Assembly: GCF_009792235.1 (NCBI RefSeq)
Contig: NZ_CP046973.1
Span: 930,001-994,000, forward strand
Length of the DNA: 64,000 bases
Source of the DNA: Microcystis aeruginosa FD4
GTDB lineage: Bacteria; Cyanobacteriota; Cyanobacteriia; Cyanobacteriales; Microcystaceae
Reading direction: 5' to 3'
The notes under the pieces are model-generated. The model searched no databases. It was given only the letters and a program-made list of their open reading frames with translations, and had not been told where the DNA came from. Below are positions 17,638 to 28,100 of the stretch, piece by piece. Within the stretch, counting starts at the first letter, position 1. Each line of letters starts with the position of its first letter. The translations under genes were made by a program, and so were the position numbers.

Positions 17638-17949
17638 ATGGCTGCAGTCAGCATCAACGTAACTACTGTTAAACCCCTAGGCGATCGAGTTTTCGTTAAA
17701 GTTAGCCCCAGCGAAGAAAAAACCGCCGGTGGCATTTTCCTTCCCGATGCCGCTAAAGAAAAACCCCAAATCGGAGAAGTCGTGGCCGTCGGCGCTGGCA
17801 AACGCAACGATGACGGTAGCCGTACCCCTGTGGAAGTGGGTGTGGGTGACAAAGTTCTCTACTCCAAATATGCCGGAACCGATATCAAACTTGGTGGCGA
17901 AGAATACGTTCTCCTCTCCGAAAAAGACATTCTTGCCGCCGTTTCCTAA
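17638..17949 (+). CDS. groES: co-chaperonin GroES
   Basis: A 103-residue GroES (Cpn10): LGDRVFVKVSPSEEKTAGGIFLP at the N terminus, GEVVAVGAGKRNDDG (mobile-loop region and roof) and a C-terminal LSEKDILAAVS. It caps the GroEL ring as a heptamer. Strong RBS GGAGG is about 9 bases upstream. groEL follows after 46 bp in the same operon under CIRCE. Confidence 0.97.
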   Translation: MAAVSINVTTVKPLGDRVFVKVSPSEEKTAGGIFLPDAAKEKPQIGEVVAVGAGKRNDDGSRTPVEVGVGDKVLYSKYAGTDIKLGGEEYVLLSEKDILAAVS

Positions 17950-17995
17950 TCATCTACCCTTGAAAACCCCTATTTTGCACGAATAACGAGACATT

Positions 17996-19621
17996 ATGGC
18001 TAAATCTATTATCTACAACGAAGATGCTCGTCGCGCCTTAGAAAAAGGCATGGATCTCCTGGCCGAAGCGGTAGCCGTCACCCTTGGCCCCAAAGGTCGT
18101 AACGTCGTCCTCGAAAAGAAATTCGGCGCACCCCAAATCGTCAATGATGGCATCACCATCGCTAAAGAAATCGAACTGGAAGACCATATCGAGAACACCG
18201 GTGTGGCTTTAATTCGCCAAGCCGCCTCAAAAACCAACGATGTAGCGGGGGATGGTACAACTACCGCCACCGTTCTCGCCCACGCTATCGTTAAAGAAGG
18301 TTTACGCAACGTCGCCGCCGGTGCTAACCCCATTTCTCTGAAAAAAGGTATCGATAAAGCTGCCGATTTCCTCGTCAGTCAAATCGCCAAACACTCGAAA
18401 CCCGTAGAAGATTCCAAAGCGATCGCACAAGTGGGCGCTATCTCTGCTGGTAACGATGATGAAGTCGGTCAAATGATCGCCTCGGCCATGGATAAAGTCG
18501 GTAAAGAAGGCGTAATTTCCCTAGAAGAAGGGAAATCGATGACCACCGAACTAGAAATCACCGAAGGGATGCGTTTTGACAAAGGTTATATCTCTCCCTA
18601 CTTTGTCACCGACACCGAACGCATGGAATGCGTCTTTGAAGATCCCGCTATTCTGATTACCGACAAAAAAATCGGTTTAGTACAGGATTTGGTTCCCATT
18701 CTCGAACAAGTGGCCCGTCAAGGTAAACCCCTAGTAATTATCGCTGAAGACATCGAAAAAGAAGCTTTGGCAACCCTAGTGGTTAACCGTCTGCGCGGTG
18801 TTCTTAACGTTACTGCGGTGAAAGCTCCTGGATTTGGCGATCGCAGAAAAGCGATGTTAGAAGATATCGCCGTTTTAACCGGTGGTCAAGTCATCAGCGA
18901 AGATGCGGGTTTAAAACTGGAAACCACCAAAATTGACAGCTTAGGTACGGCCCGTCGTATCACCATGAACAAAGATACTACCACCATCGTCGCCGAAGGC
19001 AACGACGTGGCAGTGAAAACCCGTTGTGAGCAAATTCGCCGTCAAATCGAGGAAACCGATTCTTCCTACGATAAAGAAAAACTGCAAGAACGTCTGGCTA
19101 AATTAGCCGGGGGTGTGGCAGTGATTAAAGTCGGTGCCGCTACCGAAACGGAAATGAAAGACCGCAAATTGCGCTTAGAAGACGCGATTAACGCCACTAA
19201 AGCAGCCGTAGAAGAAGGTATCGTCCCCGGGGGTGGTACTACTTTAGCTCACCTGGCTCCCCAATTGGAAACTTGGGCAAAAGAAACCCTACACCATGAA
19301 GAATTAACCGGCGCTTTAATCGTTTCTCGCGCCATTGCTGCTCCCTTAAAACGGATTGCTGAAAATGCAGGCCAAAACGGTGCAGTGATTGCCGAACGGG
19401 TGAAGGAAAAGCCCTTTAATGTCGGTTATAATGCCGCTACCGGTGAGTTCTCCGATATGTTTGAGGCGGGTATCGTTGACCCCGCGAAAGTGACTCGTTC
19501 TGCCCTACAAAATGCCGCTTCTATCGCCGGTATGGTTTTAACTACCGAGTGTATTGTGGTGGATAAACCCGAAAAAGAAAAAGCCGCTGCTCCCGCCGGC
19601 GGTGGTGACTTCGACTATTAG
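17996..19621 (+). CDS. groL: chaperonin GroEL (GroEL1 type)
   Basis: A 541-residue Cpn60 that folds proteins in an ATP-driven double ring. Signatures: VTLGPKGRNVVLEKKFG, GDGTTTATVLAHAIVKEG (nucleotide site), DRRKAMLEDIAVLTGG, and AAVEEGIVPGGGTTLAH. The tail ends in GGGDFDY rather than the GGM repeats of E. coli, as in cyanobacterial GroEL1. Cyanobacteria usually carry a second groEL elsewhere. Codon usage is strongly biased, as expected for high expression. Confidence 0.97.
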   Translation: MAKSIIYNEDARRALEKGMDLLAEAVAVTLGPKGRNVVLEKKFGAPQIVNDGITIAKEIELEDHIENTGVALIRQAASKTNDVAGDGTTTATVLAHAIVKEGLRNVAAGANPISLKKGIDKAADFLVSQIAKHSKPVEDSKAIAQVGAISAGNDDEVGQMIASAMDKVGKEGVISLEEGKSMTTELEITEGMRFDKGYISPYFVTDTERMECVFEDPAILITDKKIGLVQDLVPILEQVARQGKPLVIIAEDIEKEALATLVVNRLRGVLNVTAVKAPGFGDRRKAMLEDIAVLTGGQVISEDAGLKLETTKIDSLGTARRITMNKDTTTIVAEGNDVAVKTRCEQIRRQIEETDSSYDKEKLQERLAKLAGGVAVIKVGAATETEMKDRKLRLEDAINATKAAVEEGIVPGGGTTLAHLAPQLETWAKETLHHEELTGALIVSRAIAAPLKRIAENAGQNGAVIAERVKEKPFNVGYNAATGEFSDMFEAGIVDPAKVTRSALQNAASIAGMVLTTECIVVDKPEKEKAAAPAGGGDFDY

Positions 19622-19643
19622 TAATTAGTCTATTTTTTCTCGA

Positions 19644-19675
19644 CTCGATCGCAATTAAGCGATCGAGTTTTTTTT
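19644..19675 (+). terminator. groESL intrinsic terminator
   Basis: CTCGATCGC / GCGATCGAG (9 bp, 6-nt loop) followed by eight T residues. The following 480 bp to 20153 hold no recognisable gene; they probably include the upstream part of the ISNCY element. Confidence 0.95.
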
Positions 19676-20153
19676 GATGGAAAAAACGTCACTTCGGGTT
19701 AAGGAAAGTACAATTTTATCCCCGGTGCTTTTTCCTTGCGGTAAAATGTTGATAGCTTGATCGGGTATCCCGATTTACAGCCCACCATGGGGAACAAATC
19801 TGGATTGTTAACTTATACCACGATGCTACAGCAATTTTTAAAAGCAAATATTAATAAACAGCAATTCTCATTTTGAAATAAATAGAGCATTAACCCCGAT
19901 TTTGGCAGGGAAAATATAGTACAAAGTAACTATTTTTCAGGAGAGGCGATCACTAAAAAAACAATTGGTTGGACAAATTAAGTATAAATACTCAAGCAAT
20001 CAAAGAGGTTGGCTGAGAACGAACGGGGTTAATTCAGGAAGATAGTTCTGTTTTTAGAATAGGGAATTCAAGGGAAATAAAAATTTATAATTATTGTCAG
20101 CTAAGGTAAAATGGGTGAGTTAGAAATCCACCAGCACGTCAAATTATTCCAAG

Positions 20154-21493
20154 ATGGCTCAAAAAGCGGCAACCCTAGAAATTTCGGAATTAAGGCAATT
20201 TTTACGTCAAGAATTACATGATTTACCCGATGAGAGGAAACCTGGAAATAATAGAAAATATCAGGTAGAAGATGCCGTGATGGCTGCATTTTCAGTCTTT
20301 TTTACTCAGTCGCCGTCTTTTTTAGACCATCAACGTTTAATGAAAAGCAATAAGGGAAAAGATAAGGCTGAAAGTTTATTTTCAATTGAAAAAATTCCTG
20401 GGGATAATCAAATAAGAAATCTGTTAGAGCCAGTGCCAGCCTCTAATGTCTCTAGGACTTTTCAAAAAGTCTATCAATGGTTAAAGGAAAAGGGAGTTTT
20501 GAAAAAGTTTCTCTACTTAGATGGAGAAATTTTAGTGGCGTTAGATGGCACAGAATATTTCTCATCCAAGAAAATTCATTGCCCTCATTGTAACTGTCGT
20601 AATCATCGAAATGGAACTACAACTTATTTTCACGGCTGTGTCACACCTAGGGTGGTTTCTCCTAAGCAAAAACAAGTAATTAATTTAGAGCCAGAATTCA
20701 TTAAAAAACAAGATGGGCATCAAAAACAAGACTGTGAAAATGCGGCCGTTAAAAGATGGTTAAATAAGAATCATAAAAATAAGTATGGTTATCCTGTAAC
20801 TCTTTTAGGAGACGACTTATATTCTCACGAACCTGTTTGTGAATTAGCGGTAAAACAAGGTTATAGTTTTATTTTTGTTTGTTTAGAAACGTCGCATAAA
20901 ACTTTATATGAATGGCTAGAATTTTTAGAAAAAAGTGGCGAAGTTACGACCGTTGAAAAGAAACAATGGGATGGACGAAAAAATCTAATTTATCGTTATC
21001 GTTATGCTTCTAGAGTTCCCTTAAGAGAGGGGGACTCAAGTCTCGAAGTTAATTGGTGTGAAGTGACTGTTATTAATGAGAAAACCCAGAAAACTATCTA
21101 CCAAAATAATTGGATAACTAATCATAAAATCACGGAAAATAATGTCGAAGAAATTGTCAAAGCTGGGCGCAGCAGATGGAAAGTTGAAAATGAAGGCAAG
21201 AACGTTCTTAAAAATCACGGTTATAATTTAGAGCATAACTTTGGTCATGGTCAGAATCATTTGTGCGAGTTCTTATTGTCTTTGAATTTACTAGCTTTTT
21301 TATTTCATACCGTTTTGGATTTAGTTAATTACACCTATCAAAAGATTCGTGAGCTATTAGTAACTCGGACTTCTTTCTTTAAAGATATGATATTCGTACC
21401 CTATTAAAATTTATTTGGTTTAAGAATTGGTCGGAATTTTTCTCATTTATTCTCACCGAATATGTCCCATTTAAAAAAGTAAATTCTAGTTGA
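20154..21493 (+). pseudogene. ISNCY-type transposase, frameshifted near the C terminus
   Basis: The intact frame gives 417 residues to 21407 with DDE-type candidates: LVALDGTEYF, TLLGDDLYSHEP and WKVENEGKN. Zinc-ribbon-like cysteines CPHCNCRNH lie between the first two. The reading frame then meets a perfect 5-bp tandem duplication, GATATGATAT (21384-21393). Removing one copy restores a typical C-terminal tail (DIRTLLKFIWFKNWSEFF...) for 34 further residues to a stop at 21493. Terminal inverted repeats were not found, so the element borders are unknown. Confidence 0.75.
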
Positions 21494-21594
21494 AAATGTC
21501 ACATCTCTTGAAGGAGAAAAAGAAAGTTGTTTATAAAAAAACTAAAAATTTTGTTAGAATTTCATCTGAATTTATGAGTTGAAATCTATTTTTC

Positions 21595-21819
21595 ATGGAC
21601 AGAGTTCTTAAAACCTGTCTATCTCCAGCGTTGGATGATAATTATCTGTCAAAAAATAATGCTTCTACACAAGTTCTCTATTTAAATAAGAGAATTTTAT
21701 CTGATTTTTTTCAAAATGAGAATTGCTGGACTGATCCCGATAAAGTGGAGGAGATAGACATTATTTATCAAGCTTCTCGACGGGCGATCGAACGACAAAC
21801 CAGCGAGGTATATATATGA
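21595..21819 (+). CDS. hypothetical 74-residue protein, coupled to ATPase
   Basis: A short protein, hydrophilic with an acidic C-terminal half (DPDKVEEIDIIYQASRRAIERQ). No family was recognised. The stop overlaps the start of the following ATPase gene as ATGA (21816-21819), the hallmark of translational coupling, which is the main reason to believe it. There is no good RBS. It may be a partner or regulatory subunit of the ATPase. Confidence 0.5.
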   Translation: MDRVLKTCLSPALDDNYLSKNNASTQVLYLNKRILSDFFQNENCWTDPDKVEEIDIIYQASRRAIERQTSEVYI

Positions 21820-22694
21820 CAAGTGCCGATGATCTTTTTAAGCAATCCTCTGACAATATCCAACGGTTAGGATGGAAGGAAATCCCCTTTACCGAAAGCC
21901 CGATCGATTTAAACAGCGATACCCTCGATCGTGTTTTTACCTGGCGACAAAATGAATTGACGCGGGTGTTTAATCTGTTCCAAAGTCGCGAGCGTCGTCG
22001 GATTCTGGTTTCTGGTCGTTTAGGAATCGGCAAAAGTGCTTTTTTACTGGAAGTATTGTCGGTTATACGCCGCAATCGTCCGCAAATGTTGACTACCTAT
22101 ATATCTCTACCCGCAGGTTTAGATATCGCCACTACAGCACTGATCGCCCTCGCTAGAGCGATGCCAAATGACGATTGGGCGCAACGTCAGCTTTATCAGA
22201 TGGGAATTCCCACCGAAAAACTATTGAAGGAGCGTAGTGCTGAAATTAGCGGTAGTTTAGGAATCGGTGGTAAAATCGGCGAGAAAGATTTACCGCTCAC
22301 CAAATTTCAATATCCGACTGTGAGCTTCGATACATTGTTAGAGCGGGCGCAAGAAGAATATCCGCAGGGGATTCTGATCGCGATCGATGATCTAGATAAA
22401 CAAAATCCTGCTGTGGTACGGCAAATGATGCACGACGCGCAGGGAATGTTAAAAGGTCGGGCTTGGTTTATGCTGACGGCCCACCCCATCGGGATGACGG
22501 GAGATTTATTAACCAGTGAACGCGGTTTATTTGACTTGCATTTGCCACTAGAAGAACTAGATGCCGATACCACATACCAGATGTTAATTAACTATCTCAA
22601 AAGTGCCAGAATTAACAACGATTGTACGGATCCGAAAGATGACAGGTTTGACACTCTGCGCGCTAAAGCGACGCAGATTCTAGCACAGAATTAG
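21816..22694 (+). CDS. AAA/P-loop ATPase, 3' end cut by IS605-type insertion
   Basis: A 292-residue protein. Walker A is GRLGIGKSAF near residue 68-77, and Walker B is ILIAIDDLDKQNP near residue 188-200. The order, followed by FMLTAHPIGM (sensor-like) and LPLEELDADTTYQML, matches STAND/AAA-type ATPases where a winged helix should come next. The gene runs into the hairpin of the IS605-type element and takes its stop codon from it, so the C terminus is lost. Codon use (GC-rich, CGC/GAT) resembles the core genes. Function unknown. Confidence 0.65.
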   Translation: MTSADDLFKQSSDNIQRLGWKEIPFTESPIDLNSDTLDRVFTWRQNELTRVFNLFQSRERRRILVSGRLGIGKSAFLLEVLSVIRRNRPQMLTTYISLPAGLDIATTALIALARAMPNDDWAQRQLYQMGIPTEKLLKERSAEISGSLGIGGKIGEKDLPLTKFQYPTVSFDTLLERAQEEYPQGILIAIDDLDKQNPAVVRQMMHDAQGMLKGRAWFMLTAHPIGMTGDLLTSERGLFDLHLPLEELDADTTYQMLINYLKSARINNDCTDPKDDRFDTLRAKATQILAQN

Positions 22695-23958
22695 ACCAAA
22701 ATCTAATTCTGATGGGCATTGTCAAGATGCCTCTAGTAACTCTGCTCAAATCTAATTTAAGCATTGTCTTTACTTTTCTTAGAATATTTGCGCCGCCGTT
22801 ACAATCGGCATTGACTAACCAATTATCAGCAGTACGATATAAACCGCGCTTAATTCGTTTTCCTGAAGACTGCCACCCGTCGGGTTTTTCACCATATTTA
22901 GGTAGCTCATCATTGTCCAAAAAAGAAGCTTTTGAGGTATAACTTTCTTCCGTCTCAACAAACTTAATGCCGTATTGTTCGCAAAGTTGAACAATTCTGT
23001 CCTTAAGTTTAGCTGTGGGAATTTGTACAAAATTTTGATTATTTTTCGCCCCCATATTTGACTCGTTTTTCTGACCTTGATTCCAGCCAAAAACAATAGT
23101 ACCAATACCATGGATAAGACAATGATTGATTACTATTCTGGCTGCTTTATTAACGGCATCTCTCATTTGTTGATTACGTTTTTCGGTGACATGAGCTAAA
23201 GTTCTTGACCAAAATCCTTTAGGTTTTCCTTCTTTCAATGTCGCTATTTGTTTGTTGTACCATTGGTTAACCGATTTAAGATGTTTTCCATCAATAATAA
23301 AGCTGGTTTCAATATTAGAAACACAAGTTAACCAATTATTTAATCCGTGATCTATCCCTAGTACCTTGGTTGAGTCAAGATGCGTCGGTAGGCTTTGCCC
23401 CTCTTTGAGTTCACAATGTATTTGTTGATAAACAAATTCTGCATAAAGACAAGTATTTCTAGGAACTATTCTGACTTCTTTAATTAATTCCCATTTTAAA
23501 TTAACAGGAAAAGGCAGAAAAAATTCTGTTAATCCAAACCACGCTCTAACTTGCTCTCCTAGAGGGAACCTTATTTTGCCCTCGATTAACTTTAACCATT
23601 TTTTAGGATAAGTAACCGTAAACAATCCTCCGCTTTTACGATACTTCGGGACATTAGGCTTTTGATTTAACTCTCCTTTAATAGACTTTTTTAAAAGTTT
23701 CTTAAAAGATTTAAAGGATTCACCAACGTTTAAGCAAGTTTGCTGCATTGACGAAGCATATCCAGCCTTAAAGTGAGGATTAAACTTCATTTCTTTTGTC
23801 AGAGCAAATCCAGTAACAATCTTACCCGTCTTCAACCAAATTTGACGAGCATAATAAACAGAACAATTGTATAAACTATTCGACTCACGACATAGATATT
23901 CAATAATTGCTCTTGTCTCTTTGTCTGCTTTAATTAAAACCTGCTGGCATCCAAACAA
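22663..23958 (-). CDS. tnpB: TnpB-like protein without zinc finger
   Basis: A 431-residue TnpB. RuvC D203 lies in VLGIDHGLNNWL; VETEESYTSKASFLD and VNADCNGGANILRK supply the likely second and third acidic residues. The usual pair of CxxC knuckles is absent, as in the TnpB branch with the T-S-K-A-S-F-L-D motif. The C terminus (about 30 residues) is encoded by the element end and overlaps the interrupted ATPase gene antisense by 32 bp. The guide RNA would lie at its 3' side near 22690. Confidence 0.8.
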   Translation of the reverse strand: MFGCQQVLIKADKETRAIIEYLCRESNSLYNCSVYYARQIWLKTGKIVTGFALTKEMKFNPHFKAGYASSMQQTCLNVGESFKSFKKLLKKSIKGELNQKPNVPKYRKSGGLFTVTYPKKWLKLIEGKIRFPLGEQVRAWFGLTEFFLPFPVNLKWELIKEVRIVPRNTCLYAEFVYQQIHCELKEGQSLPTHLDSTKVLGIDHGLNNWLTCVSNIETSFIIDGKHLKSVNQWYNKQIATLKEGKPKGFWSRTLAHVTEKRNQQMRDAVNKAARIVINHCLIHGIGTIVFGWNQGQKNESNMGAKNNQNFVQIPTAKLKDRIVQLCEQYGIKFVETEESYTSKASFLDNDELPKYGEKPDGWQSSGKRIKRGLYRTADNWLVNADCNGGANILRKVKTMLKLDLSRVTRGILTMPIRIRFWSNSVLESASL

Positions 23959-24502
23959 TTTAATTTACTCCTGCTAACGGAATAATATTCATGTTAACCT
24001 ATTGGTTGTCTACTGTCAAGCTATCAACCAGTATATATGAGAAAAGATTCGTTTGGATATAGACACAACAACCATTCGGTAGGGCTTGCAACTATTCACT
24101 TAGTTTGGATTCCCAAACGTCGTAAGCCAGTGCTAAGGGGCGACATTAAACTAAGATTAGCAACAATCTTGGAATCGGTTGCATCTGATAAAGGTTGGAT
24201 TATTAAGGCTAAAGAGATAGCCCCAGATCATGTTCACTTGTTAGTAGAATATGATGAGAAAACAGCTATATCTGAAGTGGTCAAGGCTTTTAAAGGAAGA
24301 AGTTCAAGAATGCTAAGAGAAGAATTTCCAGAATTAACAAAACTACCCTCTCTTTGGACAAAAAGCTATTTTTATGACACTTCGGGTAAAGTTAGTACAG
24401 CAAAAGTAATGGCTTATATTAATGACCCACATCATGACAGACATTAGGACGGCGGATAAATCCGCTCGCGTCGCTTTTCCGCCCCGTGTTGAAACGACGG
24501 GG
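22687..24502. mobile_element. IS605-type element with divergent tnpB and tnpA
   Basis: tnpB lies on the minus strand and tnpA on the plus strand, the classic IS605 layout. The left border has the hairpin AGAATTAGA/TCTAATTCT (22687-22710), which also supplies the stop of the interrupted ATPase. The right border has hairpin CCCCGT/ACGGGG (24482-24502). IS200/IS605 elements excise as single-stranded circles and leave no target duplication, so the flanks cannot confirm borders. Confidence 0.8.
24037..24447 (+). CDS. tnpA: IS200/IS605 Y1 transposase TnpA
   Basis: A 136-residue HUH/Y1 single-strand transposase. The metal-binding HUH motif is PDHVHLLVE and the nucleophilic tyrosine is probably in KVMAYINDPHHD near the C terminus; WTKSYFYDTSG is the typical segment before it. 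It cuts and rejoins the hairpin ends of the element and could mobilise the lone tnpB elements at 5043 and 53880 if their ends match. Complete length. Confidence 0.88.
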   Translation: MRKDSFGYRHNNHSVGLATIHLVWIPKRRKPVLRGDIKLRLATILESVASDKGWIIKAKEIAPDHVHLLVEYDEKTAISEVVKAFKGRSSRMLREEFPELTKLPSLWTKSYFYDTSGKVSTAKVMAYINDPHHDRH

Positions 24503-24741
24503 CTACCAAGCTCCCGTCTTTTTTCGTGTACTTCCCTTTTTACCAGATGCGGCAAGACGTTTTTGCAAGGTTTCTCCTTATCTGTGAACAGTGCCTAGGT
24601 TATGATGATGGTGAGGAGAATTCCGGGGAACAAAAAAAGCGCATTTGTCCCAGCCTTGATTTCAGTTAAGCTTTGATTAGAGGTTATTGCAGGAGGGAGT
24701 TATTGATACCGAATAGATTCACCGATAGGTATTGCGCTGAA

Positions 24742-24860
24742 GCTAAGTAGGGAGGCACAATTATTTGTAGGATGGGTTAGCGCACTTCAACATAATCGGG
24801 CGTTGGGTTTCATGCTTCAACCGTTCGGCAAAAGCTCACGGCCGAAGCCCAACCTACGTT
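24742..24860 (+). repeat. MITE-C, copy 1
   Basis: A dispersed repeat beginning GCTAAGTAGGGAGGCACAAT and ending CCCAACCTACGTT; the second copy is at 43498-43590. Inner inverted pair GTAGGATGGGTTA / CCCAACCTAC. This copy has about 26 extra bases before the right end. The remaining part of 24503-24953 shows no gene. Confidence 0.7.
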
Positions 24861-24953
24861 CATCTTAATATTTAATTCCACCCACCTACTTATCTTGTCC
24901 TCGGTTTTTTATCCTCTGATTAATTTCTAAGTTGTACTGCATTCTCCCCATCT

Positions 24954-25153
24954 CCCCACTTCCCCACTTCCCCACTTCCCCACTTCCCCACTTCCCCACT
25001 TCCCCACTTCCCCACTTCCCCACTTCCCCACTTCCCCACTTCCCCACTTCCCCACTTCCCCACTTCCCCACTTCCCCACTTCCCCACTTCCCCACTTCCC
25101 CACTTCCCCACTTCCCCACTTCCCCACTTCCCCACTTCCCCACTTCCCCACTT
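24954..25153 (+). repeat. 25 tandem copies of an 8-bp unit (CCCCACTT)
   Basis: Uninterrupted repeats of CCCCACTT from 24954 to 25153, followed by one unit with a C missing. All three frames of both strands are open, so the small proline- or glycine-rich frames there are artefacts. The array ends 46 bp before the sbcC start. Confidence 0.97.
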
Positions 25154-25199
25154 CCCACTTCATAATTCATAATTGATAATTCATAATTCCTCCCAGCTT

Positions 25200-28100
25200 A
25201 TGATTCCCCTACAATTAACCCTGAAAAATTTTCTCAGTTATCGCGAGGCAGTGCTGGATTTTCGCGGATTACATACTGCCTGTATTTGTGGTGCCAATGG
25301 TGCGGGAAAATCCTCTTTACTCGAAGCAATTACTTGGGCAATTTGGGGAGAAAGTCGCGTCTCGATTGGTGATGATGTGATTCATGCGGGCAGCGATTAT
25401 GTGCGGGTGGATTTCGAGTTTAGTTATGGGGGAGAAATCTATAAAATTATCCGTAGTCGTCACCGGGGAGGGAAAGCTTCTAGTTTAGATTTTCAGGTGA
25501 TCGATGATCGAAGTTTTCGTCCTTTATCGGGTAAAAGTATTAAAGATACCCAAGCACAGATTAATACTTATCTAAAAATAGACCATAAAACTTTCATTAA
25601 TTCTGCTTATTTACGGCAGGGACAAGCGGACGAGTTTATGAAACAGCCTCCCAGTGGTCGTAAACAGATTTTAGCAGAATTATTACAACTCGATCGCTAT
25701 GAAATTTTAGCGAATAAAGCTAAGGATATATCGAAACAATTTGATGGACAGTCCCTCCAGATCGAGCAGCAATTAGAAACTATCAAATTCCGTCTTCAGG
25801 AGAAAAATTCTTATCAAGAAAACCTGCAAGAGTTAAGCAGCCAAATTAACCAAATTAATCAAGAACAAGAGTTAAATAATTGGCGTTTACAGCAACTGCA
25901 AGGGGAAGAAAATCAACGTCAGAATTGGGAAAAACAGCTGCATTGGCAAAGAGAACAGGAGCGAGCTTTATTAGCAGAAATTGAGAGATTAGACCGGGAA
26001 AAAGTTAGTCTAGACAATCAATTAAATCAAATTAGGACTATTCTTCATCGCAAAAATGACATTATTACCGCACACGAGCGCCTAATCAATTTAGACCAGA
26101 AAGAGGCAAGTTTGTCAAGTCAATTGCAAGCTTGGCAACAGGCCCAGTATGATAAACAACAATTAGAACAGAAATTACAGCAAAAAATTAACGAATTTAC
26201 CCTTCCCATCCAACAAACGAGCGCTCGTTTAGAAGAATTGCGAAGACAGGAACAAGAAACTCAAAAAATTATCGAGCAAGCGGGGGATATTCAAGCAGGA
26301 TTAGAGAAGTTAAATTATCATCGTCAACGTCTTCAGGAATTGGATAGATTAGCTTTAAAATATGCTCCTTTAAATAGCCGAAAAGCTGATCTAAATATGC
26401 AGTTGGAACGGGAAAAAGCTGGAATCAATGCTCGTCGGGAACAACTGCAAAGAAATCGGCAACAATTAGAGACAGAAATCGCTCGTATTCCTCTACTAAG
26501 AGAGGAAGCTCTCAATTTAGCCAAACGAATTAAGGAACTAGATAAAAAACAAACCTATTGTGAACGAGTTGAAGAAAAGGAAACTCTTAAACAAGTGGAT
26601 AAAAAAAGTTTATTGGATCAACAGAAAAGATATGAAGAACAACTTTTAGAGTTAACTGATAAATTGGAAAAATTAAATATTCCCGATTCGGTTTGTCCTC
26701 TATGTGAACAGAATTTAGACAGTCATCACCGTCATCAGGTAATCAGGAAAACCCATCAACATCAAGAACAAATTCAAGAGCAAATTTGGTCTTTACAGGA
26801 ACGGATGGCAGACTGCGATCGAGATTTAAAACGTTTACGGGAGGAATTAGCCCAAATTAAACAAGAATTGCCCGTAAGATCGAATCTACAACAAAAATAT
26901 GTGCAGTTAGAAGTCAAGTTAGAAACTATTGAAGAAAAGGAAATAGAACTAGAGAAAACCGAGGAGATACTTGTGGAGTTAGAAGCACTTTTAAGTAGTG
27001 GCAATTATGCCCTAGAATTACAGCAAGAATTGCAAATTGTCAATCAAGAAATTGCCTTTTTAAACTATGATGAACAAAGTCATGCTTTAGTCAGAGGAGA
27101 AGAAAAAAGATGGCGTTGGGCAGAAATTCAAGAATCAGAACTTAAGCAAGCAAACCGTCGTTTTGCTAATATCAAGGCTGAGAAACCTAATTTAATTAAT
27201 CAATTAGCTAGACTAGAACAAGAGAAGCAAGAACTATGTCAAAATTCCCCACTTAAACAGGAAATTGAACGCTTGGAAAAGTTTATTCAAAACTTAAATT
27301 ATGATCGCAGTGAACATCAGAATATTCAAAATCTGCTCCGACAATTACAGGGAGTAAGATTACAGTATCAAGACTGGCAACAAGCCGAAAAAAATTATCC
27401 AGAAATAGCCGCTAAAATCGCTGACATTGAGCAAAGATTACAGCTGCGAAATCAGGATCGCCAGAAGCTGAATCAGGAGTTAGCAAATATTAGTCAAAAG
27501 ATTGGTACTTTGACTGACTATCGTCAAGAAATCGCTGCTTTATCGACTAATATTCAACAGCGAAGACAGATAATTGATGGATTGCTCTCCCAAAAAGGTC
27601 GGGTTGAGGAGAAGTTACATCAACTAGAAACTTTAGGTAAACAACTGACAGAAAAAGAGAGCGATTTAGCTAAAGTTAAAAAACAATATACAGTTTATAA
27701 AGAGTTAGCCATAGCTTTCGGCAAAAATGGTTTACAAACTCTGATGATTGAGAATGTTTTACCAGAGTTAGAAGCACAAACTAATCATATTTTAGCTCGC
27801 TTAACTGGTAATCAATTTCATGTGCAGTTTTTAACCCAAAAAAGCGGTAAAGGTACGAAGAAACAGCGACAAAAGTTAATCGATACTTTAGATATTATTA
27901 TTGGCGATACCCGCGGCTCTCGTCCCTACGAAACCTATTCAGGAGGGGAAGCTTTTCGGATTAATTTCTCGATTCGATTAGCTTTAGCGAGATTATTGGC
28001 ACAAAGAGCCGGAACAGCCCTACAAATGCTCATTGTTGACGAGGGATTCGGAACTCAGGATGGGGAAGGATGCGATCGCTTAATTGCGGCAATTAACGCT

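Noticed and set aside
24742..25160. CRISPR array
   Set aside because: The repeat unit is 8 bp with no spacers; no cas genes in the window.
24886..25170. Glycine/tryptophan- or proline/histidine-rich frames over the CCCCACTT array
   Set aside because: Translations of a simple 8-bp repeat; all frames are open and there is no start signal.
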